From positions 1 through 32,274 of the forward strand of contig JABDGS010000043.1 of the NCBI GenBank assembly GCA_013285915.1: a stretch of 32,274 bases of DNA, in the 5' to 3' direction. The notes beneath the pieces are model-generated. The model ran no database searches, had not been told where the DNA came from, and was given only the letters and a program-made list of their open reading frames with translations. Positions 25,142-32,274 of the stretch are shown here, piece after piece. Origin of the DNA: Bacteroidota bacterium (GTDB taxonomy: Bacteria > Bacteroidota > Bacteroidia > Chitinophagales > Chitinophagaceae). Both the position numbers and the translations under genes were made by a program. Position 1 is the first letter of the stretch. Each line of letters opens with the position of its first letter.

Positions 25142-25237
25142 TCAACAATTGCTTACTAAAACAACATAAGTATAACCGGGCTTTAACTGGCTGCCATTTA
25201 TAATAAAATGGGCTAATTTTTGTAAAAACTGTTTCAT
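25142..25237 (-). CDS. Tandem small peptide A, 31 aa
   Basis: A 31-codon ORF whose product begins MKQFLQKLAHFIING and ends VVLVSNC. A TAA lies in frame two codons before the ATG, which fixes the start. Eighteen of 31 residues are identical to peptide B (25279-25374), with no indel, and most other changes are conservative (F/L, L/I, I/V, S/T, Q/E). Shared residues are M1-K2-Q3, L5, K7, A9-H10-F11, N14-G15, L18-K19, Y24-V25-V26-L27 and S29-N30. The amphipathic N-terminal half (K and Q alternating with L, F, I, A) and the beta-prone Y-V-V-L tail look like a real folded or membrane-associating peptide. The leader is A-rich (AACAAATTAAATT), as usual in Bacteroidota. Unlike B, it ends with a Cys. 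I do not recognise the family. Confidence 0.6.
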   Translation of the reverse strand: MKQFLQKLAHFIINGSQLKPGYTYVVLVSNC

Positions 25238-25278
25238 AAAATTTTAATTTAATTTGTTAACAATAAGTTTTGCTGCTG

Positions 25279-25374
25279 TTAAATATTGCTTGCTAAAACA
25301 ACATATTCGGCATCTTGCTTTAACTCTGTCCCGTTCACTAAAAAATGGGCTATTTTGTGCAGTAACTGTTTCAT
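25279..25374 (-). CDS. Tandem small peptide B, 31 aa
   Basis: A 31-codon ORF, product beginning MKQLLHKIAHFLVNG and ending VVLASNI, transcribed first of the pair; peptide A's ATG follows 41 bases after its stop. The two units repeat with a period of 137 bases including similar AT-rich leaders (CTTATATTAAACAAAAC here). By hand count 69 of 96 coding bases are the same as in A, yet no gap is needed, and the spacers have drifted with indels, which suggests selection on the protein. There is no GG leader cleavage motif, no Cys cluster and no neighbouring modification or ABC export gene, so the bacteriocin-precursor idea is unsupported. The GH2 gene is divergent upstream. Function unknown. Confidence 0.6.
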   Translation of the reverse strand: MKQLLHKIAHFLVNGTELKQDAEYVVLASNI

Positions 25375-25522
25375 ATATTTATTTGTTTTGTTTAATATAA
25401 GATGGTTGCAGAAACAGGAAGTTTAATGCGATTTTGCGGAGTGCGATGGATTAACAAATTGTTTACTAACGGGTAAAACATACCGCATATACTCTTAATT
25501 TTATGCAACAACACCACGCCGC

Positions 25523-27289
25523 ATGAAAAAAATTATTTGCACCATTAGCCTTATTGCAGTTGTAATTATTACCCTTCATGCGCAGGTTTTGCAAAATGCT
25601 TATGGCAGGCACTGCACCAGCCTTAACGGTAAATGGCAGGTTATTGTTGACCCGTTTAATAATGGCGCAGGCAGCTGGAAACCTGTTTGGAAAGATCAGC
25701 ACCCAACAGGCAATAACGATTTTTATGAGTATGCTTTTACAAACAATATAACGCTTGAGGTACCCGGCGACTGGAACCATCAAAAGCCTGAGTTAAAGTA
25801 TTATGAAAGCACAGTATGGTACAAAAAAACATTTGTGGCAAAACCAGCCGTAAGCAAAAAATACTTCCTTTACTTTGGTGCAGTTAATTACCAATGCGAT
25901 GTATACATAAATAATGAGTATGCTGGCAGCCATGAAGGCGGTTTTACACCTTTTCAATTTGATATTACGGGCAAGCTAAAAGATACCAACTCGGTTATAG
26001 TGCGTGTAAACAACCAGCGCAGGGCAGATAATATTCCGGCTATGAATTACGATTGGTGGAACTACGGCGGCATAACCCGCGATGTAATGGTTATAGAAAC
26101 GCCTGCCACATACATAAGCGATTACAGTATTGGCCTTGCAAAAGACAGTTGCAATACTATTAAAGGATGGGTGCAGTTGGCCGGCGATAATATTACGCAG
26201 CCGGTTGCAATACAAATTGCACAACTGCATATTAATACCAACGTAACACCATCTGCAGATGGCAGGGCATGGTTTAGTATAGCTGCAAAGCCCGCATTAT
26301 GGCAGCCGGGCAACGCAAAATTGTATAAGCTTGTAATACAAAGCGCTGATGATGCCGTTACTGATAATATTGGCTTTAGAACAGTTGCTGTAAACGGAAC
26401 AGATATATTGGTTAACGGTAAAGCGGTATTTTTAAAGGGTATTAATATACATGAAGAAATACCGCAGCAACAACGCAGGGCATGGAGTGCAGCAGATGCC
26501 AGGCAATTGCTGCTGCAGGCCAAAGAACTGGGTTGCAATTTTGTAAGGCTTACACACTATTCGCATAACGAACACATGGTAAGGCTTGCAGATTCGCTGG
26601 GTATAATGCTGTGGGAAGAAGTGCCGTTGTGGCAGAACATACAGTTTACCAACCCGGCTATTTTAAATAAGGCCGATACCATGCTGAAGGAAATGATAAC
26701 CCGCGACAAAAACAGGTGCGCCATAATTTTATGGAGTGTTAGCAACGAAACTTCGCCATCATCTGCGCGCAACCGTGTGCTTACAGCCATGGCAAATTTT
26801 GTACGCAGTATGGATGATACGCGCCTTGTTACCAGCGCCATTAACGATGCACATGTTGAAGGCAACAGCGTAACTATAAACGATAGCCTTTGCAATGCGC
26901 TTGATGTTATTGGCGTTAACCAATACCTTGGCTGGTATGTGCCCTGGACTGCAAAACCTGCTGATATGATTTGGCACAGCACGTATAACAAACCGCTTAT
27001 TATGTCTGAGTTTGGGGCTGAATCATTATACGGTAACCATGGCAGTGCAAACAGCAATGGCTATTGGGCAGAGGAGCGGGAAGAGCAGGTGTATAAAGAC
27101 CAAATTGCAATGTTTAAAAATATTCCTTTTTTGCGTGGTACATGCCCATGGATATTGGCAGACTTTCGTTCTGAAACACGCCTGCAACCCGTATACCAGC
27201 AGGGTTGGAACAGGAAAGGCCTGCTAAGTGATAAAGGCCAGAAGAAAAAAGCATGGTATGTAATGCACGATTATTATACGGGCAGATAA
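25523..27289 (+). CDS. Secreted GH2 beta-glucuronidase/beta-galactosidase-like enzyme
   Basis: Exported glycoside hydrolase family 2 enzyme, 588 residues. Signal peptide at 1-20 ending H-A-Q. Domain order is jelly-roll sugar-binding (about 30-195; W-Y-K-K-T-F, Y-I-N-N-E-Y-A-G-S-H-E-G-G), immunoglobulin-like (195-290) and TIM-barrel (295-588). The acid/base is Glu409 in W-S-V-S-N-E-T and the nucleophile is Glu496 in M-S-E-F-G-A-E-S. The N-terminal S-L-N-G-K-W-Q-V-I-V-D-P-F and C-terminal P-W-I-L-A-D-F-R-S with a basic tail resemble the beta-glucuronidase branch, yet substrate cannot be fixed by eye. It is flanked by two LytTR systems and the small peptide genes, but no SusC/SusD pair is present, so it is not a complete polysaccharide utilisation locus. 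Confidence 0.92.
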   Translation: MKKIICTISLIAVVIITLHAQVLQNAYGRHCTSLNGKWQVIVDPFNNGAGSWKPVWKDQHPTGNNDFYEYAFTNNITLEVPGDWNHQKPELKYYESTVWYKKTFVAKPAVSKKYFLYFGAVNYQCDVYINNEYAGSHEGGFTPFQFDITGKLKDTNSVIVRVNNQRRADNIPAMNYDWWNYGGITRDVMVIETPATYISDYSIGLAKDSCNTIKGWVQLAGDNITQPVAIQIAQLHINTNVTPSADGRAWFSIAAKPALWQPGNAKLYKLVIQSADDAVTDNIGFRTVAVNGTDILVNGKAVFLKGINIHEEIPQQQRRAWSAADARQLLLQAKELGCNFVRLTHYSHNEHMVRLADSLGIMLWEEVPLWQNIQFTNPAILNKADTMLKEMITRDKNRCAIILWSVSNETSPSSARNRVLTAMANFVRSMDDTRLVTSAINDAHVEGNSVTINDSLCNALDVIGVNQYLGWYVPWTAKPADMIWHSTYNKPLIMSEFGAESLYGNHGSANSNGYWAEEREEQVYKDQIAMFKNIPFLRGTCPWILADFRSETRLQPVYQQGWNRKGLLSDKGQKKKAWYVMHDYYTGR

Positions 27290-27339
27290 ACGCCGGTTTT
27301 GGGTTTTTTGTTCTTTGTTTTATGTTTTCCGCCCTACTT

Positions 27340-28044
27340 TTACATTTTCAATATTGCAACCACAGCATCTCTATAAGTATCACCAACGGGTAAATAGTGG
27401 TTGCCTATTACTATCTTTCCCCGCTCAATGAAATCAATATTATTCTTATTTATGATGTACGATTTGTGTATGCGTATAAACTGTTCTGCAGGCAATACTT
27501 CTTCCATATTACGCATACTATCCAGAGAAAGTATTTTACCCACAGGTGTGTGAAAGGCAATGTAATCACGCATCGCTTCAATAAACAAAATATCAGTATA
27601 ATTTATTTTTTGTATGCGGTATTCTGTCTTCACAAATATATATTCAGTAATTTTTGCCGGTGGTGTGGCTGCAACATCCTCCTGCAGCCGTTTCTTAGCT
27701 TTTTGCACGGCAATGGTAAACCGTTCAAAAGTTATTGGCTTCATTAAATAATCTATCACGTCATGCTCATAACTTTCAGCAGCATACTCGCTATATGCCG
27801 TTGTAAGTATAACCTTACATGTACCGCGTATTATTTTAATAAACTGCATACCGGTTAGTTCAGGCATTTGTATATCTAAAAAAACAAGGTCAGCCTTGCC
27901 ATCTTGTACATGCTGCAATGCATCAAGCACGTGCGTTGTTTTAAGCACTAATTGCAGGCCCGGTGTTTTGGTAATATAGTCTGCCAGAAGCTTTACGGGC
28001 AAAGGTTCATCATCTACCACTATACACCTTATAACGCTATGCAT
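27340..28044 (-). CDS. LytTR-type response regulator
   Basis: Receiver plus LytTR DNA-binding domains, 234 residues. Receiver: I-V-V-D-D-E-P at 8-14, phospho-acceptor Asp57 in L-V-F-L-D-I-Q-M-P-E-L, and K-P-I near 101. LytTR part (about 130-234) has I-L-F-I-E-A-M-R-D-Y-I and F-I-R-I-H-K-S-Y-I-I-N. It is the second gene of an operon: its ATG lies inside the end of the kinase gene (8-base overlap), implying translational coupling and equal expression. It is a paralog of the regulator at 22999. Confidence 0.94.
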   Translation of the reverse strand: MHSVIRCIVVDDEPLPVKLLADYITKTPGLQLVLKTTHVLDALQHVQDGKADLVFLDIQMPELTGMQFIKIIRGTCKVILTTAYSEYAAESYEHDVIDYLMKPITFERFTIAVQKAKKRLQEDVAATPPAKITEYIFVKTEYRIQKINYTDILFIEAMRDYIAFHTPVGKILSLDSMRNMEEVLPAEQFIRIHKSYIINKNNIDFIERGKIVIGNHYLPVGDTYRDAVVAILKM

Positions 28045-29050
28045 ATTGCAGCTCCATATTTACGGTGAATGAATCTTTATTATCCAATATCTCAAGTTTA
28101 TGTTTACCGGGGTACAGCAATTGAAGCCTTCTCTTAATGTTAGGCAGCCCTATACCACCGCCGCTATCCTTCTCTCCTTTTCCTTTTGTGTTAAAGCAAT
28201 AAAAATACATTTTATCATCGGCGCAGCGTACCAATGCCGTTAAGCCCTGCCCGTTAATGCTAAAATCACCATGTTTAAAAGCGTTTTCAATAAACGGCAC
28301 CAGCAACAAAGGTGGTATTTGCACATTTGCGGTATTGCCATTTACATGCAGGTCGGCAACAATGGCATGCTCAAACCTAAGCTTTTGTAAGGCGATATAT
28401 TTACGCATGTATTCAATTTCTTTGTCAAGCGGTACTTTTTCTTTGTTGTCGTATAACATATAACGCAACAATTCTGAAAAGCCTGCAATAGCAGGCAGTG
28501 CCTGTGCAGAACCTTCGTATACCAGCGTATAAATATTACTAAGGCTGTTAAATAAAAAATGCGGGTTTATTTGTGAACGAAGGAAGGATAGTTCTGATTG
28601 CCGGTTTTGCAGCAACAGCTCTTTCTGCTGCACCTCTTTATACCACGCAAAACGAATGAAAAAGAAAGTAATGCCGTATAAAATATACACGCAAAAAAAG
28701 AAGAAGTTGCTGTTAAAAAAAATCCTCATTCGTGTGTAGTACGCATCGGCAAAGTCTTTGCTTATGCGGTAATTTATAATAAACGCTATGCCAATCGCAG
28801 CTAATATTAATAGTACACTAAGCAGCCAGCGCCCTCTTGCGTAATACCTATACAGAATTAAGTAAGGTCCTATAACAAACAGCGAAGCAGAGGCAACATC
28901 AAAAATACTAAACAAAAGAGGTTCCTGGCTGTGTGGCAAAAGCTTTAGCTGGCTTGGGCCATGCACAAGGTCTGGCAGGCCGTAAGCAATATGTACAATG
29001 TAATAAAAAACTATAAACCCGGCTACCAGCAGCCGCAGCTTTTTCTTCAT
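28037..29050 (-). CDS. LytS-type membrane sensor histidine kinase
   Basis: Sensor kinase, 337 residues from ATG 29050. I chose this start because M-K-K-K-L-R-L-L-V-A-G gives a charged beginning to the first helix; the ATG at 29086 would add 12 uncharacteristic residues. Four hydrophobic helices (about 6-24, 45-67, 75-92, 108-133) form the membrane module. The His_kinase domain has F-L-R-S-Q-I-N-P-H-F-L-F-N-S-L with His154, then an ATPase core with F-I-E-N-A-F-K-H-G and G-G-G-I-G-L-P-N-I-K-R-R-L. It overlaps its LytTR regulator by 8 bases. The signal is not deducible. Unlike the kinase at 19984, it has no periplasmic propeller. Confidence 0.92.
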   Translation of the reverse strand: MKKKLRLLVAGFIVFYYIVHIAYGLPDLVHGPSQLKLLPHSQEPLLFSIFDVASASLFVIGPYLILYRYYARGRWLLSVLLILAAIGIAFIINYRISKDFADAYYTRMRIFFNSNFFFFCVYILYGITFFFIRFAWYKEVQQKELLLQNRQSELSFLRSQINPHFLFNSLSNIYTLVYEGSAQALPAIAGFSELLRYMLYDNKEKVPLDKEIEYMRKYIALQKLRFEHAIVADLHVNGNTANVQIPPLLLVPFIENAFKHGDFSINGQGLTALVRCADDKMYFYCFNTKGKGEKDSGGGIGLPNIKRRLQLLYPGKHKLEILDNKDSFTVNMELQYA

Positions 29051-29252
29051 AATGCCAAAACTAATGTATAGGTGTGGTAAAGCCATAAGCAGGTGTGTGC
29101 TGCAGGTTGTTTATCTGCAAACAGGCATAATTTACCTGCAAACCGGTATCGATGTTTTTGTAATGTTTGCAGACGTATTAATGCTGTTTGCATAGTTGCT
29201 TTTGTGCGGCTTTTACTGCTGGCTAATTTAGACGCTCACCATAAGTGCAACT

Positions 29253-30989
29253 ATGCAGCGGGAGAGAAACAAAACAGGTTTATTTAATAAAAAATGGTTA
29301 TTACTGGCAGTTATACCCCTAACCGCAGCCATCTGGAAATTTACAGATGATAACACGGGCGGCTATTACCGCAGGCCTTTAAGCCTTTCAACGGAACTGG
29401 CTGCTAATTTTGGCGAGGTACGTGAAAACCATTTTCACATGGGGCTTGATATACGCACCAATGGTAAAGAAAACCTTCCCGTATACGCCGCGGCAGACGG
29501 ATATATAAGCAGGGTTACTATTACAGAAGCAGGTTATGGCAAGGCTTTATATGTTACGCACCCCAACAATACTATAACAGTATATGCGCACCTTAACCAT
29601 TTTATGGACGGGGTTGAAAAAGCTGTGCGTGCAAAACAATACCAGGATGAATGCTGGCAACAGGAGATACATTTTACACCCGGAGAATTTACTGTTAATA
29701 AAGGTGATCAAATTGCATTAAGCGGTAATACCGGCACTACTGAAGGGCCGCACCTGCATTTTGAGATACGTGATGCTGTTACGGGCTGTAATATAAACCC
29801 TCTGTTTAATGGATTTAATGTAACTGACCATATAGCACCAGTTATAAACGGCTTATACTGGTACAATAAAACCGGCAGCATTTATAATGCAAAAGCCAAT
29901 AAAATAAATTTAAGAGGTGAAGGAGATGAATACACAAGCTCCGAACAAACAATAACAGTAAACACCGATAAAATTTGTTTTGGTATTGATGTGGCAGATA
30001 AAAGCGCTGAAGGCAAATTCAGGCTGGGCATGTATAAAGCATTGTTATATGTTGATGGTGTACTAAAATGCAGCTTTGCAGTTAACAGGTTTAACGCACG
30101 CGATACACGTTACGTAAATGCCTGCATTGATTATGCAGCCTGGGTGCGTTACAGTAAGTGCATACAGTTGTTGTGTATATTGCCTGGCAACAACCTGCCG
30201 GTGTTTGAAGGATCGCCGGGTAATGGCGTTATTAAGCTTGCAGATAAAAAAACACACAACATAAAAATTGTTGTTGGCGATGCGGCAGGTAATACAACCG
30301 CTGTGTCAACAACAGTAAAATATGACGGTGATGTGAAGATGGAAAGTAGTCATCCTGCCACCGCACAGCGGCTGCTTCCCAACAAGGCTAATCATGTAAC
30401 CACACCAAACGCAAGAGTATATTTTAGCAGCAAAGCCTTGTATGATACTGTGGCTTTTAACATAAAAGAGGAAACTAATAATGAACGAAACAATGCATCT
30501 GCCGCCATTTTTTTACACGATGCAACTGTACCGGTGCATGATAGCCTTAAGGTTCAAATAAAAACAACCTTACCGTTGGGCAGTCCTTTACGTGCTCATA
30601 CAGTTATATTATTAACCAATGAAAAACACAGCCTGGTAATAAAAGGCAAATGGATAGGCGATTTTATGGAAGGGTATTGCATGGAATTGGGAACTGTGCA
30701 ATTAATAATTGATACTATTAGTCCTGTTGTAAATTTGAAAGAAGGCAACAATGCAGTATTTACAGAAACAGATAAAGCCCTGCATGTGCTGTATAATGAC
30801 AATTTAGGAGAGGCTGCCTTCTTCCGTGCAGAGCTTGACGGGCATTGGCTATTGTTTGAAAAAAAAGGTGATTGCTTTACTTACTATTTTGATGAGCATT
30901 GCCACAAAGGTAAACACCGGCTAAAAATAATTGCAGGCGATAAAGCAGGCAATATAACCAGCCAGGTATTTACATTTATAGAGCAGTAA
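29253..30989 (+). CDS. M23 family metallopeptidase with C-terminal beta domains
   Basis: LytM/lysostaphin-type peptidoglycan hydrolase, 578 residues. One N-terminal membrane segment (about 14-28). The M23 domain spans about 45-185: first zinc motif H-F-H-M-G-L-D-I with His62 and Asp66, the loop Y-A-H-L-N-H-F near 111-117, then G-P-H-L-H-F-E-I-R-D with His169. All usual zinc and catalytic ligands are present, so the enzyme is probably active, although an insert of about 25 residues (119-145) breaks the domain. The rest (200-578) is beta-rich, with repeated I-A-G-D-K-A-G-N-type motifs near the end, and is likely an envelope-binding Ig-like tail. It is divergent from the LytS kinase gene and shares its 200-bp upstream region. 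Confidence 0.9.
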   Translation: MQRERNKTGLFNKKWLLLAVIPLTAAIWKFTDDNTGGYYRRPLSLSTELAANFGEVRENHFHMGLDIRTNGKENLPVYAAADGYISRVTITEAGYGKALYVTHPNNTITVYAHLNHFMDGVEKAVRAKQYQDECWQQEIHFTPGEFTVNKGDQIALSGNTGTTEGPHLHFEIRDAVTGCNINPLFNGFNVTDHIAPVINGLYWYNKTGSIYNAKANKINLRGEGDEYTSSEQTITVNTDKICFGIDVADKSAEGKFRLGMYKALLYVDGVLKCSFAVNRFNARDTRYVNACIDYAAWVRYSKCIQLLCILPGNNLPVFEGSPGNGVIKLADKKTHNIKIVVGDAAGNTTAVSTTVKYDGDVKMESSHPATAQRLLPNKANHVTTPNARVYFSSKALYDTVAFNIKEETNNERNNASAAIFLHDATVPVHDSLKVQIKTTLPLGSPLRAHTVILLTNEKHSLVIKGKWIGDFMEGYCMELGTVQLIIDTISPVVNLKEGNNAVFTETDKALHVLYNDNLGEAAFFRAELDGHWLLFEKKGDCFTYYFDEHCHKGKHRLKIIAGDKAGNITSQVFTFIEQ

Positions 30990-31047
30990 AGTATTGTTGT
31001 TGTTTTAAAGTAATTTGCGGGCTTAAACAACATTTGCCGGTTTTAAA

Positions 31048-31845
31048 ATGCTTTACCGCAAACCAGAAATAAGAACCGTTAACGTTACCCGCTATGTAAC
31101 ACCGTTACGCGAAGGTGGCAGCATGCCAGCTATTGCTGAAGCAGACGATGGTTTTTTATATGTACTTAAATTTCGGGGTGCCGGGCAGGGAGTAAAATCG
31201 TTGATTGCAGAATTGATTGGCGGCGAAATTGCCCGCCTGCTGGGTTTGCGCGTGCCTGAAATTGTATTTGCTAACCTGGATGAAGCTTTTGGCCGTACCG
31301 AGCCTGATGAAGAAATACAAGACCTTAACAAGGCAAGCGTGGGGCTTAATCTTGCCCTCCATTATCTTTCCGGCTCTATTACATTTGACCCCGCTGTTAC
31401 AACGGTAGATGAATTGTTAGCCTCGCAAATAGTGTGGCTTGACGCGCTGCTTACCAATGTTGACCGCACATGCCGCAACACCAATATGCTTTTATGGAAC
31501 AGAGACTTATGGCTTATTGATCATGGGGCATCATTATATTTCCATCATTCGTGGGATAACTGGCAGCAACAGGCGTTAAGCCCTTTTAGTCATGTTAAAA
31601 ATCATGTGTTGTTAAGGCATGCAGGTCGGCTTGCAGAAGTGGATGCGGCATACACCATGTTGCTTAGCGGGGAACGTATTAATAACATTGTTAACCTTAT
31701 ACCGCCGGAATGGTTAACGGGTGAAACTATATTTCAGTCTGCCGAAGAACACAGGCAGGCCTATGCGCAGTATTTAATATCACGCATTGCACATTCATCC
31801 ATTTTTGTAAAAGAAGCGCAGCATGCAAGAGAAATACTTATTTGA
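31048..31845 (+). CDS. HipA-like kinase domain protein
   Basis: A HipA-like protein kinase, 265 residues, shorter than classical HipA (about 440). The N-terminal part (1-40; P-L-R-E-G-G-S-M-P-A-I-A-E-A-D-D-G) leads to Lys41 in Y-V-L-K-F-R-G-A-G-Q-G, the expected ATP-lysine region. The catalytic centre is L-T-N-V-D-R-T-C-R-N-T-N with Asp139 and Asn144, followed by L-I-D-H-G with metal-binding Asp158. The N1 subdomain of classical HipA and a HipB antitoxin are missing. It overlaps the DUF3037 gene by 23 bases. I recall this arrangement, HipA_2-type kinase plus DUF3037, as conserved in diverse bacteria without a known function. Toxicity, substrate and role in defence or persistence cannot be told from sequence. 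Confidence 0.85.
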   Translation: MLYRKPEIRTVNVTRYVTPLREGGSMPAIAEADDGFLYVLKFRGAGQGVKSLIAELIGGEIARLLGLRVPEIVFANLDEAFGRTEPDEEIQDLNKASVGLNLALHYLSGSITFDPAVTTVDELLASQIVWLDALLTNVDRTCRNTNMLLWNRDLWLIDHGASLYFHHSWDNWQQQALSPFSHVKNHVLLRHAGRLAEVDAAYTMLLSGERINNIVNLIPPEWLTGETIFQSAEEHRQAYAQYLISRIAHSSIFVKEAQHAREILI

Positions 31846-32224
31846 GTACGCTGTTATACGTATAGTGCCAAAGGTTGAACGCGAAGAGTTTATAAACGCG
31901 GGTGTTGTGCTGTATTGCGCTAAGCAAAAGTTTTTGCAAATGCGTTTTTATGTGGATGAAAAACGGTTGATAACTTTCTCCCCCACTTTAAACATACCGG
32001 AAATTTACGAATACCTGGGTGCATTTCAGCGTATTTGCAACGGTGATAAAGGCAGCAGCGATATTGCAAAACTACCCATTGCCGAACGTTTTCGCTGGTT
32101 AACGGCTACGCGCAGTACTGTTGTGCAAACATCAAAAGTACATCCCGGTTTTTGTGATGACGCAGCGGATATGATTGAAAAACTATACCACCAGCTTGTA
32201 CTGATGGAAGGTATTGCTGGTTGA
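31823..32224 (+). CDS. DUF3037 domain protein
   Basis: 133-residue protein of a conserved family of unknown function. Its N-terminus (Y-A-V-I-R-I-V-P-K-V-E-R-E-E-F-I-N-A-G-V) is the DUF3037 hallmark, and K-L-P-I-A-E-R-F-R-W-L-T-A near 87-99 is typical of its C-terminal half. The ATG lies 23 bases inside the preceding kinase gene, giving strong translational coupling. No catalytic motif or membrane segment is visible. A partner or regulator of the kinase, analogous to an antitoxin, is plausible but unproven. Confidence 0.85.
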   Translation: MQEKYLFEYAVIRIVPKVEREEFINAGVVLYCAKQKFLQMRFYVDEKRLITFSPTLNIPEIYEYLGAFQRICNGDKGSSDIAKLPIAERFRWLTATRSTVVQTSKVHPGFCDDAADMIEKLYHQLVLMEGIAG

Positions 32225-32245
32225 GGATATTGTACATATTCCGGC

Positions 32246-32253
32246 TATATTTG
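32246..32253 (+). promoter_or_regulatory. Possible promoter of a gene beyond the window
   Basis: TATATTTG is a full match to the Bacteroidota -7 element TAnnTTTG. A TTG at 32221-32223 lies 22 bases upstream, slightly too far for an ideal -33. Two TTGTACA words flank the -7 (32230-32236 and 32251-32257), which could be regulator contacts. Confidence 0.35.
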
Positions 32254-32274
32254 TACACACATTAATTTATTCCA

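Noticed and set aside
25142..25374. Peptide pair as ribosomal bacteriocin precursors
   Set aside because: No GG-type leader cleavage site, no Cys/Ser cluster typical of lanthipeptides and no modification or ABC export gene next to them; function left open.

Overview
This window reads as chromosomal DNA of a Bacteroidota bacterium, most likely a Chitinophagaceae-type member (inference). The grounds are a T9SS C-terminal sorting domain protein, a beta-propeller/Y_Y_Y histidine kinase with a LytTR partner, an almost perfect Bacteroidota promoter (TTTG-N20-TAATTTTG), A-rich leaders in place of strong Shine-Dalgarno sites, and several kinds of word-repeat intergenic DNA. I see no tRNA, rRNA, CRISPR array, transposase or integrase.

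Layout. 1-1.2 kb: the C-terminal part of adenine deaminase, cut by the window edge. 1.36-1.8 kb: a small lipoprotein on the minus strand. 1.8-2.7 kb: a gene-poor stretch with hairpins and repeat-like words. 2.6-6.4 kb: a TetR-controlled cassette (TetR, PaaI-type thioesterase, SDR oxidoreductase, DHA2 14-TM efflux pump) with three near-identical palindromic operators, one of them inside the tetR promoter. 6.4-7.2 kb: an orphan CheY-like regulator and an unknown small ORF, both minus. 7.3-10 kb: a FucP-type sugar transporter, a ROK sugar kinase and a small exported protein. 10.1-12.8 kb: two tandem paralogous membrane histidine kinases with no regulator beside them. 12.8-17.4 kb: an SRPBCC protein, an unknown helical protein, an HMG-CoA lyase and a class A penicillin-binding protein. 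17.6-19.7 kb: a large T9SS cargo protein with a clear terminator. 20-23.8 kb: a LytTR response regulator and its propeller sensor kinase. 23.9-25 kb: an aminotransferase. 25.1-25.4 kb: two tandem homologous genes for 31-residue peptides. 25.5-27.3 kb: a GH2 beta-glucuronidase-like enzyme. 27.3-29 kb: a second LytS/LytTR pair. 29.2-31 kb: an M23 metallopeptidase. 31-32.2 kb: an overlapping HipA-like kinase and DUF3037 pair.

How genes work together. The TetR operators tie the repressor, thioesterase and efflux pump into one small regulon, probably including the SDR gene between them. The sugar transporter and ROK kinase fit uptake and phosphorylation of a hexose. Both LytS/LytTR pairs are operons read regulator-to-kinase or kinase-to-regulator. 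The PBP and M23 peptidase serve the cell wall but are not adjacent.

The most novel candidate is the pair of 31-aa peptide genes at 25.14-25.37 kb, which are too short for ordinary gene callers but are homologous to each other without any indel. The HipA-like/DUF3037 pair is a second candidate of unknown function. The intergenic word repeats are a third kind of unexplained structure. All comparisons were made by eye and no database was searched.
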